From: Flammeovirga sp. SJP92
GTDB taxonomy: Bacteria; Bacteroidota; Bacteroidia; Cytophagales; Flammeovirgaceae
Direction: 5' to 3'
Length of the DNA stretch: 64,000 nucleotides
NCBI RefSeq assembly: GCF_001583495.1
Contig: NZ_LQAQ01000018.1
Coordinates: 248,001-312,000, forward strand
The position numbers were made by a program, and so were the translations under genes. Shown here piece after piece: positions 16,371 to 26,800 of the stretch. The notes beneath the pieces were generated by a model. The model was not told the DNA's origin and ran no database searches. It saw nothing but the letters and a program-made list of their open reading frames with translations. Numbering within the stretch: the stretch's first letter is position 1; each line of letters begins with the position of its first letter.

Positions 16371-16830
16371 AGGACGGAGATTTTAATTCTTTTCTAAAAC
16401 AAACACTATCTTCATTGCCTACATATTGGCCATAATTTGGTGTTTTATCAAAGCCATATTTCTCATATAAACCAATAGCTTCTGGCAACATCAAACCTGT
16501 TTCTAAAACCAGCGCCTTCAGATTCATAGCAACACCCCAATCTTCCAATTCTTGAAGGACTTTTGTAGCCACTCCCTTACCTCTTTGATCTTGAAGAACA
16601 TACATTCTTTTCACTTCAAAAACTCTCTCTTCAAACTCTTTCATGGCACCACAACCCACTACTTTTCCTTCACTGTACGCCAATACCACATGGTCAATAT
16701 CCTCTAAACCATTGTACTGCATATAAAATTCATGATCATCGCCATTTCTAACGGCAAGGTCTTGATTCAGCAAATTTACCAAATGTAAAAAATCACGGTG
16801 CTTTGCGTCTGTTTTGATCAGAGTAATCAT
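16360..16830 (-). CDS. GNAT family N-acetyltransferase
   Basis: 156 residues. Motif A is EVKRMYVLQDQRGKGVATKVL and the C-terminal motif LETGLMLPEAIGLYEKYGF is typical of small GNAT enzymes. It is unlike the two other acetyltransferases of this operon, so the three are not a recent tandem duplication. It begins four bases after the DinB/YfiT gene. Substrate unknown. Confidence 0.91.
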   Translation of the reverse strand: MITLIKTDAKHRDFLHLVNLLNQDLAVRNGDDHEFYMQYNGLEDIDHVVLAYSEGKVVGCGAMKEFEERVFEVKRMYVLQDQRGKGVATKVLQELEDWGVAMNLKALVLETGLMLPEAIGLYEKYGFDKTPNYGQYVGNEDSVCFRKELKSPSYES

Positions 16831-16834
16831 AATC

Positions 16835-17416
16835 TCATTTTGCTTCTAGGTTTTCAACTATTTCAGGGAAAACATTACGGTATTTTAGAGCTTGTTTGAT
16901 ATGGCCCAAATGATGATTGCAATGCCACGCATAAATGCCAATATTCTCTTTTAAAGCCGTTTGCTCTCCAGATTCTGGATGAAAAAAAGTTCGATCTAAC
17001 TCTTCCTCACTCAGCCTCTCCAACAAATATGTCCATTTTTTATGAAGAAATTCAATCAAATGTAAAGTATCTGATAAATCCTCCTCCTGGCTATCAACCA
17101 ACTCTGCCCATCGGTCTTCAAAGTATGGTCTGATGGATGGATTTTCTTCTGTTAAAGCCAACTTAAAGCGGATATAACTATTCATATGACTATCCGCACA
17201 ATGATGCACTACTTGTTTTATCGACCAACCTTCAGGCCTGTAAACTAAATTCAGCTCGTCTTTAGTAAGGTCTTTGACCAGTTCTTTCACCCTTTTGGGA
17301 AATAAACGAATTTCATGAATCCATAAATTAATTTGATTCTCTTGGATGTATGAAGGAACTTCAAATTGTCCAAAAGGGTATTTTAATGCTTCGAGTGTAG
17401 TGTGGGAGTTGTTCAT
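16835..17416 (-). CDS. DinB superfamily, YfiT-type metal-dependent protein
   Basis: 193 residues forming a four-helix DinB fold. The YfiT/BstA signature is seen as GWSIKQVVHHCADSHMNSYI near residue 60, PYFEDRWAEL, and the second ligand region YAWHCNHHLGHIKQAL near residue 165; the three histidines probably bind a metal. YfiT-type proteins are thiol-transferases or hydrolases; the best studied relatives move bacillithiol or mycothiol. Which thiol this organism would use cannot be told from here. Second gene of the operon, four bases after the thioredoxin-like gene. A thioredoxin next to a thiol-S-transferase-type gene is consistent with a detoxification or redox role, by inference. Confidence 0.87.
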   Translation of the reverse strand: MNNSHTTLEALKYPFGQFEVPSYIQENQINLWIHEIRLFPKRVKELVKDLTKDELNLVYRPEGWSIKQVVHHCADSHMNSYIRFKLALTEENPSIRPYFEDRWAELVDSQEEDLSDTLHLIEFLHKKWTYLLERLSEEELDRTFFHPESGEQTALKENIGIYAWHCNHHLGHIKQALKYRNVFPEIVENLEAK

Positions 17417-17420
17417 AAGA

Positions 17421-18617
17421 TCAGTGTACTTTTATATTGCTTAATAACTGAGAGATTGCCTTGGTATCTCGCCCAGTTTCTTGATAATGTTTTTGCACCA
17501 TTCGTGCCACATTTTCCGAATCCTGATATCGGCCTAATTTATAATACAAGTGGGCTTGAGTGTCTAGATAGCTAAATGACTTTTGCTTGGAAATACTAAA
17601 TGTCACCCACTTCAACGCCTCTTCCAGCTGTTCGGTTTTATCAGAATGCTGATAATAATACCAAGCCCAATCGTTGCATTTATTCAGTTCAGACGGGTTG
17701 GGTTTTGATTGTATATACCTGAAGTTATTCTGAATAGAGAGAAACGCCTTTTCATCATTCCCCATCGACAGGAAAAAACGTGGCTCATAACTGAATGCCA
17801 TTCGAAGAGCAATGGTATTGGGAAGCACCTTTTTCAATTGTTCCATTTTCTCTTCAAAGGACTGAATATCTTTAACCTTCATGGAAGAGGAAAGTGTATT
17901 TTTGGCCAGTCCTCTATAGATTTTATTCATTTTTTGAGGTGAATAAATATCCGCAAATAATGGCTTGTATTGCACAAAAAAGCGGAATGCTTCTGAGTTG
18001 ACATCGGAATTATACAAAATCTGGCTCACTGCCGATTTCACCTTTTTATTATTTAAATCTTCTGGTTTTAGTAATGTGAAAAGCTTGTCATTGGTGGAAT
18101 GATCCATCACGCCTGTCTCATAAGAAGCAAGGGTATAATTCAAGTATTCATTAAGAGACAGGTCTTCTCCATCATCGACTTTCTGCCTTAAAGTATAAAG
18201 CTGTGTACTTGGAGAAAGTGCTTCTTCTCCCTTCTCTAAAAATACGTTAACCGGTATTTTTCCTTTTGCCTGATGCAAAATTTTTCCGTTTGAAGAAAAG
18301 TACAAGTGGGCTGGAAACGACCTGATATTATAATTGGAAACGATGAAACTTCCCAAATCAGAATGAACACTCACTTTATAGCTTATAAAATGTTCATTAT
18401 AAAATAGGGCTACTTCCTTGTCTCCGTAGACATGTCGGTCCATTTCCTTACACGATTCACAATGTGGAGTAAAGACTCCCACGTAAACTTGTAAATTTTT
18501 CTGTTTTGCCTCTTTTAATAATTCTTCCCATTCTCCTTCATAAAAATCAACCTTTTGAGCAATAAGAGGGTGTATCATGAAAAACCCTATTAATAGTAAT
18601 AATTGTTGTTTGATCAT
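17421..18617 (-). CDS. Secreted thioredoxin-like protein with helical C-terminal repeats
   Basis: 398 residues. A signal peptide (MIKQQLLLLIGFFMIHPLIAQ) is followed by a thioredoxin-like domain at about 25-135 with the active-site motif HCESCKEMDRHVYGD and FPAHLYFSSNGKILHQAKG. The C-terminal ~250 residues are helical and look like degenerate TPR units (CNDWAWYYYQHSDKTEQLEEAL, TQAHLYYKLGRYQDSENVAR). It is therefore probably a periplasmic disulfide-handling protein. First gene of the minus-strand operon with DinB/YfiT and three acetyltransferases. Confident for the fold, less for the role. Confidence 0.85.
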   Translation of the reverse strand: MIKQQLLLLIGFFMIHPLIAQKVDFYEGEWEELLKEAKQKNLQVYVGVFTPHCESCKEMDRHVYGDKEVALFYNEHFISYKVSVHSDLGSFIVSNYNIRSFPAHLYFSSNGKILHQAKGKIPVNVFLEKGEEALSPSTQLYTLRQKVDDGEDLSLNEYLNYTLASYETGVMDHSTNDKLFTLLKPEDLNNKKVKSAVSQILYNSDVNSEAFRFFVQYKPLFADIYSPQKMNKIYRGLAKNTLSSSMKVKDIQSFEEKMEQLKKVLPNTIALRMAFSYEPRFFLSMGNDEKAFLSIQNNFRYIQSKPNPSELNKCNDWAWYYYQHSDKTEQLEEALKWVTFSISKQKSFSYLDTQAHLYYKLGRYQDSENVARMVQKHYQETGRDTKAISQLLSNIKVH

Positions 18618-18930
18618 TGGTAATGGCTTGCTAGAGATTCCCGATATAAATACTACAAATTGATTATCAGTACATTTATAAAGCTAATTCCTCATTCGTT
18701 TTAATTGGACATTAAAATAAAAATCAAAAAACGTACGACGTAAATTACATGTTGTAAGAGATTGAAAAGATCAATATGAAATAACTGACAATCTATTTAA
18801 AAGTGTAAATGTTTATCAACACAAGATACATTTTTAGACCATGCGTGTCAATGAGTGTTATAAATCTTCTTTATTTTCTGACTTTATTCCACTTAGAATG
18901 TAACTTTGTAGAAACATAAATTTTGAGAAA
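18618..18930. other. Divergent intergenic region
   Basis: Separates the thioredoxin-led operon (-) from the helicase gene (+). The only clear element is the -7 box at 18901. No gene or long repeat was seen. Confidence 0.65.
18901..18908 (+). promoter_or_regulatory. -7 promoter element of the helicase gene
   Basis: TAACTTTG matches TAnnTTTG exactly and lies 22 bases before the GTG start codon. The -33 region (TTTTCTG) is a poor match to TTTG. Confidence 0.6.
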
Positions 18931-20274
18931 GTGACATTTGACGAATTAAAGCTAAATAAGTTTATTCTAAACGCGATTAATGATTTAGAATTTATCAACG
19001 TGACTCCAATTCAGGAGCAAGCCTTTCCGGTGATTGGAGCAGGGAAAGATATGATTGGTATTGCTCAAACAGGTACGGGTAAGACCCTGGCCTATCTTCT
19101 TCCGATTCTTCAAAATTTAAATTTCTCTAAGCAATATGAACCTAGAGTTTTGATTATTGTACCAACCAGAGAACTTGTAGCTCAGGTTGTAGAAGAGGCC
19201 AAATCCCTTTCTAAATATCAGTCTTTGAGAATATTGGGAGTGTACGGCGGTGCTAATATCAACACTCAAAAACAATATGTCAATGAAGGCGTAGATATTT
19301 TGGTAGGTACTCCTGGTCGAGTATATGATTTAGCGTTGTCAGGTGTCTTGAAACTCAAAGCAATTCATAAGTTTGTGATTGACGAAGTGGATGAAATGTT
19401 GGACCTTGGTTTCAGACCTCAGCTTACCCGCTTGATGGATTTGCTACCTCCACGCCGTCAAAACATCATGCTTTCAGCTACTATCACAGACGATGTAGAA
19501 GAAATCATTAAAACTTTCTTCAGAAAACCAACAAAAGTTGAAATTGCAAAAACAGGTACGCCGGCGGATAAAGTAACACAACGTGCTTATCATGTACCTA
19601 ACTTCTTCACAAAAGTGAATTTACTCGAATACCTTTTAGCTCATGAGCCAGAAATGGAAAAGGTGCTAGTATTCGTTAGAAATAAAAAGCTTGCAGATCG
19701 TCTTTTTGAAATGATTGAAAAGCTTTTCCCTGAAAAGGTAGGTGTGATTCATTCCAACAAATCTCAAAATTACCGTTTCAGAATGGTAGACGAATTTGAT
19801 GAAGGAAAATTGAAAATCCTTGTTGCTACAGATATTATTGCCAGAGGTCTTGATATTAAAGGCATCACGCATATCATCAATTTTGACACACCTGAAATAC
19901 CAGAAGAATACATTCACAGAATTGGCAGAACAGGTAGAGCGGATGAAAAAGGTTTAGCCATAACATTCATCAATGAAGTAGAGCAAGAATACCAGATGAT
20001 GATTGAGGAATTGATGAAAAAGCCAATTCCACTGGAGCCAATGCCTGAGGAAGTGAAAGTATCAGACATCTTCACTGAAGAAGAAAAGCCTAAACTTTCT
20101 ACTAAAAATTACTTTGTCACTAAGAAAACGAACTCTCCTTCTGGTGGCGGTGCTTTCCATGAAAAAGTAGGCATTAATAATCCTGAAAACCAAACCAAGA
20201 AAGTACATAGAGGTCCAAAGAAAACCAAGCCGGTCAACAGAGGAAGATTGAAGAAGAAATTCAGAAAAAAATAA
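18931..20274 (+). CDS. DEAD-box family ATP-dependent RNA helicase with DEVD motif
   Basis: 447 residues, RhlE-like size. Conserved motifs in order: Q motif FINVTPIQEQAFP, Walker A AQTGTGKT, motif Ib TPGR, motif II DEVD (near residue 150, instead of DEAD), motif III SAT, then VATDIIARGLDIKG and HRIGRTGR. The C-terminus is a basic tail (VHRGPKKTKPVNRGRLKKKF) that likely binds RNA. The start codon is GTG at 18931; it fits the promoter position and the conserved N-terminus TFDELKLN. Helicases of this kind remodel ribosome assembly intermediates or mRNA structure, often in the cold. The gene is monocistronic with its own terminator. Confidence 0.95.
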   Translation: MTFDELKLNKFILNAINDLEFINVTPIQEQAFPVIGAGKDMIGIAQTGTGKTLAYLLPILQNLNFSKQYEPRVLIIVPTRELVAQVVEEAKSLSKYQSLRILGVYGGANINTQKQYVNEGVDILVGTPGRVYDLALSGVLKLKAIHKFVIDEVDEMLDLGFRPQLTRLMDLLPPRRQNIMLSATITDDVEEIIKTFFRKPTKVEIAKTGTPADKVTQRAYHVPNFFTKVNLLEYLLAHEPEMEKVLVFVRNKKLADRLFEMIEKLFPEKVGVIHSNKSQNYRFRMVDEFDEGKLKILVATDIIARGLDIKGITHIINFDTPEIPEEYIHRIGRTGRADEKGLAITFINEVEQEYQMMIEELMKKPIPLEPMPEEVKVSDIFTEEEKPKLSTKNYFVTKKTNSPSGGGAFHEKVGINNPENQTKKVHRGPKKTKPVNRGRLKKKFRKK

Positions 20275-20282
20275 TTAAAGTG

Positions 20283-20307
20283 AGGGTAGACTAAAATTGT
20301 CTACCCT
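20283..20307 (+). terminator. Terminator of the helicase gene
   Basis: Stem AGGGTAGAC/GTCTACCCT (20283-20291 with 20299-20307), 7-base loop, followed by TATTTATTTAG. Confidence 0.75.
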
Positions 20308-20357
20308 TATTTATTTAGTTATGAGTGAGAAAGAATAATGTTTTTTACTGTACCTCA

Positions 20358-21545
20358 TTAACTATTCACCTCAAAAGTAATTTCATGACGTACACCATCC
20401 CTTTCAATCAATAAAACCTTAGTATTACTATTCCCTGCATTGATTAAATATTCACACCATTTTTTTTCATCAATTCTCTCGAAATTCACACCGTCAATAG
20501 CTATGATTTTATCTTGAAGTTGGAGTCCTTTCTTCATGGCTATTGAGTTTTCATAGACGTTTCTGATATACACTGCTCCATCTCTATATCCTAAGGCATA
20601 ACCCAGCTCATTTTTTATCTTTTTAGGGATATTATTTCTTTTAAATAGAATTTCTTTATTGTTCCAATCCAAAATGATATGATGGTATTTGAAAATTCCC
20701 GTGCCCAATGTATTACTGTATTTGCCTTCAAAAGTAATTTTTTGGTTTTCAAAATCCAGTCCATTTCCTAATGAAAATGACTTGATCGTTCCGCTATAAG
20801 ATAGCTTAGGCACTTCTTCACCATAAAGGCCAACACTCGTCACACCATAACCTTTATGTACTTTTTCAGACTCTACTTTTTTTACGTGTTTTTCATCCAA
20901 CTGTACTTCTCCCCCAAACCCATAATCAATAACCGTATTAAGGACTTTATTTTCATTAATATAAGTGGTAAGAGAAGGTACTCCACCAAATCCTTCAAAG
21001 AATTTGACAGAAGTAAAACCCTCAGTAGATTTTTTTAGTTGTGAACGATCATTCGCTATCACAATTTCTTTTCTCTCATAGTCAATAAACCAAGTGGCGT
21101 GACGGAACAAGTTACTACCAATTAACCCGTCCACTCCAAAGCATTTGACAGTAGGTATTGCATTCAAGTCCATTACGATAGCACCAATATCCGAAAATGA
21201 AGTATTACCGATTTCAAAATGCTCCACTTTTGTAAATTCCTGTTCGATATAGTTATTATCAACATCGTATATCTTTTCTGTCATGAGAGTTTCCAAACCA
21301 AGCCTGTTTTTCATTTCTGGAGAAATGATGGATGCCATAGCCCCTGTATCAAATATAAATTGATAAGGTTTTCCCTTTACTTTAGCTTCAATAATGATGA
21401 GCCCCATTTTGGTTTCAAATGGAATAACAGTTCGGAAATTATCGTCAGTCTTTCCTGAATTAATAATGGATGCCAATTTAGGGTTGCACCCAAAAAAAGA
21501 GAGTAATAGAAGTAAGAATAGAATTGTTTTTTTGTTGTATAGCAT
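20358..21545 (-). CDS. Retropepsin-like aspartyl protease with PDZ domain, lipoprotein
   Basis: 395 residues. Lipoprotein signal MLYNKKTILFLLLLLSFFGC. Two aspartyl-protease-like units follow: the first contains FIFDTGAMASIIS (catalytic D-T-G) and a flap-like LIGSNLFRHATWFIDYE; the second begins TVIDYGFGGEVQL, where D-Y-G replaces D-T/S-G. A PDZ domain closes the protein (GAVYIRNVYENSIAMKKGLQ, IIAIDGVNF). The family is common in Bacteroidota and probably cleaves peptides in the periplasm. It may act on unknown substrates since one half has an atypical motif. Neighbours on both sides have their own terminators, so it is monocistronic. Confidence 0.87.
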   Translation of the reverse strand: MLYNKKTILFLLLLLSFFGCNPKLASIINSGKTDDNFRTVIPFETKMGLIIIEAKVKGKPYQFIFDTGAMASIISPEMKNRLGLETLMTEKIYDVDNNYIEQEFTKVEHFEIGNTSFSDIGAIVMDLNAIPTVKCFGVDGLIGSNLFRHATWFIDYERKEIVIANDRSQLKKSTEGFTSVKFFEGFGGVPSLTTYINENKVLNTVIDYGFGGEVQLDEKHVKKVESEKVHKGYGVTSVGLYGEEVPKLSYSGTIKSFSLGNGLDFENQKITFEGKYSNTLGTGIFKYHHIILDWNNKEILFKRNNIPKKIKNELGYALGYRDGAVYIRNVYENSIAMKKGLQLQDKIIAIDGVNFERIDEKKWCEYLINAGNSNTKVLLIERDGVRHEITFEVNS

Positions 21546-21647
21546 AATAATAGTTTGTTTACATCATCTTGACACCAGTCATTAAAAATTGGTTGAAGAA
21601 TAAAACTTTATTCAAAAAGCTTGAAAGAATTCCTTCTCCTAAAAAAG

Positions 21648-21682
21648 GATGAGGTTTTAAACAAAAAGTCTAAAACCTCATC
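21648..21682 (-). terminator. Terminator of the aldo/keto reductase gene
   Basis: Perfect 12-bp stem GATGAGGTTTTA/TAAAACCTCATC (21648-21659 with 21671-21682), 11-base loop, six T following on the minus strand. Confidence 0.85.
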
Positions 21683-21710
21683 TTCAACATTATATATTTT
21701 TCATTTCAAT

Positions 21711-22670
21711 TCAACTCTTTCCCCAAAGGAATTCAAGAGTATAAGGACTTCCTCCTGATGTAAAAATCGAACCATCAACAAATCTATATTTCTCATTGAG
21801 ATCTGCTATTTCTCTCAAATCCCAAGGCGTTAATTTAATCTCAGGTGAAACAAGGTTCTGACGCAACCTATCTTCATGAACAGACTTTGGAATAGCAACT
21901 GTTTCTCTGCGGTTTGCCCATGCCAACATAATTTGTGCAGGGCTTGCGTCATGCTTCTCTGCTATTTCTTTTAGTAATTCATTTTCCAACAAAACAGGAG
22001 GATTGGCCCCATCTTCAAATGATAAACTGTCCCTTGTTCCTAGTGGAGAATAAGCCGTTAAAATAATATCGTAAGCATCCGCATATTCCATCATTTTGCG
22101 TTGTTGGTTTAAAGGATGCATTTCAATTTGATTCACAACTGGAGCAATCGTAGCATTGGTCAAAATGTGTTCTAACTTTTCAATACTGAAATTGGACACA
22201 CCAATAGAATACGTTTTTCCTGCTGCAACCAAAGCTTCCATTGCCTTCCAAGTCTCCAGAATTGGTGCTTCTTCCGCCGTAAGAAACTCTTCTCTTTTTT
22301 GAGTAAACTGTACCCCTGGTTTATAAGCAATGGGCCAATGGATCAAATAAAGATCCAAATACTCCAGTTTCAGGTCTTTTAATGTCTTATCTATTGCTTT
22401 AGGAACATCTTCTTTTAAATGGGCATCATTCCATAGTTTAGATGTAATGAAAAGGTCTTCTCTTTTGACAATTCCTTTATCAATACACTCTTTGATGGCG
22501 TCTCCCACTTCTGGTTCATTACCATAAATAGATGCACAGTCAATGTGTTTATAACCTAATTCAATTGCTTTTTTGACAGCGTGAAATACTTCACCTGGTT
22601 CCGATTTCCAGGTGCCCAACCCAATGGCGGGAATTTCCCTTCCGTTGTTTAATTTAAAGGTTTTGCTCAT
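21711..22670 (-). CDS. Aldo/keto reductase
   Basis: 319 residues, the normal family size. The NADPH-dependent (alpha/beta)8 barrel is recognised by GLGTWKSEPGEVFHAVKKAI and by the catalytic tetrad: Asp and Tyr in HIDCASIYGNE, Lys in FITSKLWND and His in DLYLIHWPI. The cofactor region reads AIPKSVHEDRLRQNL, with the Lys-Ser that grips the NADPH 2'-phosphate. It reduces aldehydes or ketones to alcohols; the substrate range is unknown. Monocistronic, with a terminator 28 bases downstream. Confidence 0.94.
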   Translation of the reverse strand: MSKTFKLNNGREIPAIGLGTWKSEPGEVFHAVKKAIELGYKHIDCASIYGNEPEVGDAIKECIDKGIVKREDLFITSKLWNDAHLKEDVPKAIDKTLKDLKLEYLDLYLIHWPIAYKPGVQFTQKREEFLTAEEAPILETWKAMEALVAAGKTYSIGVSNFSIEKLEHILTNATIAPVVNQIEMHPLNQQRKMMEYADAYDIILTAYSPLGTRDSLSFEDGANPPVLLENELLKEIAEKHDASPAQIMLAWANRRETVAIPKSVHEDRLRQNLVSPEIKLTPWDLREIADLNEKYRFVDGSIFTSGGSPYTLEFLWGKS

Positions 22671-22986
22671 GTGTAATATAGTTTCCTGAGTAGTTTTTGC
22701 CCTATGAATATACGACTGAATCCGCTGATAAAAAAGGACAGTTTTTAATTTATCTCAATAAAAATTTCAAATGAGCAAGAAACAATTCAAGAAAACTTCT
22801 TAGCTTTGAGTGCTGAGTATCTGTAACTAACATTATTCTTCATAAAAAACTAAAAGGTTTAAACTATCAATTGAGTGTGTTGAACGCATACTTGAAGTGT
22901 CAAATTATCCATAATATCTTTTACTTTCGAATAATATCAGCATATACTCATTTTGTTCTTTTTTTAATCTAATATAACTCAAGAGA
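22671..22986. other. Divergent intergenic region
   Basis: Lies between the aldo/keto reductase (-) and the ABC ATPase gene (+). AT-rich; a near -7 box (TCATTTTG, 22948-22955) precedes the ABC gene, but nothing stronger was seen. Confidence 0.5.
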
Positions 22987-23871
22987 ATGGCTAGACTAAG
23001 CATTTCAAATCTCACAAAAACCTATAACAATGGCGTTAAGGCCTTAAATAATATCAGCATCGAAATAGAAAGCGGAATGTTTGGTTTGTTGGGCCCCAAT
23101 GGAGCCGGTAAATCTTCTTTAATGAGAACTATCGCTACCTTGCAAGTACCTGATGAAGGCAGTATCAATCTCAATGGCATTGATGTACTCAACGAACCGG
23201 AATCATTACGAAGAGTATTAGGCTATCTCCCTCAAGAATTTGGAGTATACCCTAAAATATCAGCGGAAGAGCTGTTAAACCATATTGCCGTACTGAAAGG
23301 GATCTCAAAAGCAAAGGAACGTAAAGAGCTTGTAGGTTATCTTTTACAGAAAGTCAATTTGTATGACAAAAGAAAGAAAGCAGTAAAAAGTTTCTCTGGA
23401 GGTATGAAACAACGTATCGGTATTGCTCAGGCGCTTATTGGAGATCCAAAATTGATTATCGTTGATGAACCGACTGCAGGTCTTGACCCTGGGGAAAGAA
23501 ACAGATTTCATAACTTGTTAGCTGATGTTGCAGAAAGTGTAATTGTGATTCTTTCTACACATATCGTTGATGATGTGAAAGAGCTTTGCTCCGATATGGC
23601 TATTATGAATGAAGGGGAAATTATGTATAAAGGGTCACCTCAAAATGTGTTAAGTGAATTGGATGGTCTTGTTTGGGAAAAAACAGTAGAGCGAAACACT
23701 ATTGATGCCTACCAGAAAAACCATAAAGTGATTTCGAATAAAATGAATTCTGGAAAGTCTGTGATTCATGTACTTCATCATGAACAGCCTGAAGAAGGGT
23801 TTGTTCAAGTGAAGCCCGATTTAGAAGATGTTTTCTTTGCTAAAACATCCGCTTCAATTATTGCAGACTAA
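22987..23871 (+). CDS. ABC transporter ATP-binding protein
   Basis: 294 residues. Walker A GLLGPNGAGKSSL, Q-loop GYLPQEFGVYP, signature SFSGGMKQRIGIAQ, Walker B LIIVDEPTAGLDP and the H-loop LSTHIVDDV are all present. It energises the permease encoded 13 bases downstream. The C-terminal part (about 215-290) is an extra domain typical of exporters of the ABC-2 type. With the M1-peptidase-fused permease it forms a Bacteroidota-type exporter of unknown cargo. Confidence 0.94.
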   Translation: MARLSISNLTKTYNNGVKALNNISIEIESGMFGLLGPNGAGKSSLMRTIATLQVPDEGSINLNGIDVLNEPESLRRVLGYLPQEFGVYPKISAEELLNHIAVLKGISKAKERKELVGYLLQKVNLYDKRKKAVKSFSGGMKQRIGIAQALIGDPKLIIVDEPTAGLDPGERNRFHNLLADVAESVIVILSTHIVDDVKELCSDMAIMNEGEIMYKGSPQNVLSELDGLVWEKTVERNTIDAYQKNHKVISNKMNSGKSVIHVLHHEQPEEGFVQVKPDLEDVFFAKTSASIIAD

Positions 23872-23884
23872 AACTTCCATCACA

Positions 23885-26800
23885 ATGTTTAAAGAATTTT
23901 ACAGCAGAGAAATTAAATCAGGCCTTCAGCAGCCTATGATTTACGTTTTCTCTATTCTATTAGGTTTATTAGCTTTTGGAGCCGTTTCAAATGATCAGAT
24001 TGTCATTGGTGGTTCCATTGGAAATATACAAAGAAACAGCCCGCACATCATCATGAAAATGGGATTGGTCTTTTCATTATTGGGTCTTTTTATCTCCACT
24101 GCCTTTTTTAATAATGCGGCTTTACGAGATTTCAACAATAATTTTGATGATATCTTATTCACTACCCCAATTAGAAAAAAGGATTATTTCATGGGTAGAT
24201 TTCTGGGTGCTTTCTCATTGGCTATTTTACCATTTTTAGGTATATATCTTGGTTTTATACTCGCTACATTTATAGCTCCAGCTATGGGGTGGGTAGATCC
24301 AGAAAAAATGGGGCCTGTGTCTATTGCAGGGTTTATGGCCAATTACTTTTTAACCATTATTCCCAATATCTTTATTTCTGGGGTTGTCATTTTCTCTGTA
24401 GCCTCTATTTTCAGGTCCACAGCCATTTCTTTTTCTGGAACGATGGTCTTGTTTTTAGGCTATAGTATTGCCCTTTCCTTTAGTTCTGATTTAGAAAATG
24501 AAATGTTAGCGGCCATGGTGGATCCTTTTGGGTTATCAGCTTATAATTTGGACAGTAAATACTTTACACCTCAAGAAAAAAATACACTAATACCGGGTTT
24601 CAACAGCTTTATTACATACAATAGGCTAGTGTGGTTAATCATTAGTTTTGCATTATTGAAGGTGCTTTACGGTTTCTTCTCTTTTGAAAAGAGATCAGGA
24701 AAAGTGAAGAAAGAAAAGGCAAATAAAAAGGACAATACAATCTTTACAAAACCCATTATTTATGGTCACTTTTCTCAATTCACGGATATTGCCCAATGTT
24801 ATAGTTTTACTAGAATCCACCTGAAAAGCATATTAAGCAGTAATACTTTCAAAATATTAATCCTCTTCAGTTTTGTACAACTCATTGCAATACTGATGGA
24901 AGGATATGAATATATGGGATTAAAGTCCTACCCTGTCACTTATATGGTGGTTGAAGATATTCAAAATAGTACTATGATTTTCTTACTGATCATTATGGTT
25001 TACTATGCAGGTGACTTGCTATGGGAAGATAGAGACAATCACTTAAATGAAGTCATTGATGCTAGTCCTCATAGTTCTTACGTTTCTCTATTCGCCAAGT
25101 ACTTTGCAATCAATGTAAGTATTCTAATTATCTATGCATCTCTTTCTGTTTTAGGTATTCTTTACCAATTAGGTTCTGGTTTTACATCTATTGATCTAGG
25201 TACTTATTTCCTTGCTTATGCATTGAACATCATGCCTATGATTGCTACATGGTCAGCAGTATTAATGCTTGTTCATATTCTGATAAATCATAAATTTATT
25301 GGTTTTGGTGTTTCTATTGTCTTAATGTTTGTATTGGAACTGATTTTGGATGGCTTAGATATCTCCTCTAGAATGCTTGATATTGCCAGTGCTCCAAGAA
25401 TTACATTCTCTGATATTAGTGATTATGGTCCTTCTGTTATTTCTTCCATTTGGTTTAATGCATACTGGATTGTATTTGGAATAATTGTATTGCTTATCAG
25501 CGGATTATTAAGCAATAGAGGAACAAGCCAAAGTCTACTGAAAAGAATCAAGATTATACCTCAAAAAATGGATCCTAATTTCATGGGAGGAATAGGTACT
25601 CTTTTTATTGTTTGGTTAAGTATAGCGAGCTTTATCTTCTACAATACTCAAATTCTTAATCCTTATAAAACGGACGATGAAACAGAACTTCTGCAAGTTC
25701 AGTATGAACAAAAATACAAGCAGTACGAAGGAATGCTCTCTCCTAAAATTGTGGACGTTGACTACAATGTGAATATCTATCCAGCTGAAAGAAATATTTA
25801 CACTGTTTCTCAATTAAAATTGGTCAATGAAAATAAGGAAAGTATTGATACTTTGATGTATACTTATAATGATGAATGGGAAATTAAATTTGAAATTCAA
25901 AATGCAGTTGAGGTATTGCATGACAAAGAGCTAAATGTAAAGCAGTTTGTTTTACAAAAACCTCTTAAACATAGAGACTCCTTAGAAATTGTTATTCATG
26001 CCAATTACATCACAAAAGGGTTCAAAAATAGTCAAGAAAATACCATGATTCTGGAAAATGGAACGTTCTTCAACAACCTTGTTTTTCTTCCTTATTTTGG
26101 TTATAACCCTTCTTTTGAATTAAGCGACCGTTTTAAAAGGAAAGAACATAACCTTCCAAAAAGAAAGCGTATGCCTACGCTTAATGAACCTTGTGGTGCT
26201 GAATGTGAACAGAATTACCTTTCCAACGGTCAGTCGGACTGGATTACTTTTGAAACGACAATCTCCACATCTTCAGATCAAATGGCCATTGCCCCTGGTT
26301 CGTTGATTAAACAATGGACTAAGAACAATAGAAATTTCTATCACTATAGAGTAGATCATAAATCACAGAATTTTGTTTCTTTTAATTCTGGTAAATTTGA
26401 AGTCGCAAAAAGACAGTGGAAAGATGTAAGTATGGAAGTCTACTATGATCAAAAACATGGTGTAAATATTGATAAAATGCTTGATGCTATTGAAAATTCA
26501 TTGGAGTACTATACAGAAAACTTTGGGCCATATTATTTGAAGCAGGCTCGAATCATTGAATTTCCAAGGTATGCTAATTTTGCTCAAGCATTCCCCGGCA
26601 CTATGCCTTACTCTGAATCTTTTGGTTTCATCGTAGACCTAGAAGACGAGGAAAAGAATAATGTGGTAGATGCTGTTATTGCTCATGAAATGGCACACCA
26701 ATGGTGGGCTCATCAAGAAGTAGGCGCCAATGTACAAGGAGGCACAATGCTGACAGAAAGCTTTGCTGAGTATTCTTCATTGATGGTTATGAAAAAGGCA

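Noticed and set aside
23828-23884. Upstream extension of the ABC/M1 gene
   Set aside because: It overlaps the ATPase gene in another frame and the ATG at 23885 fits an ABC-2 permease start.
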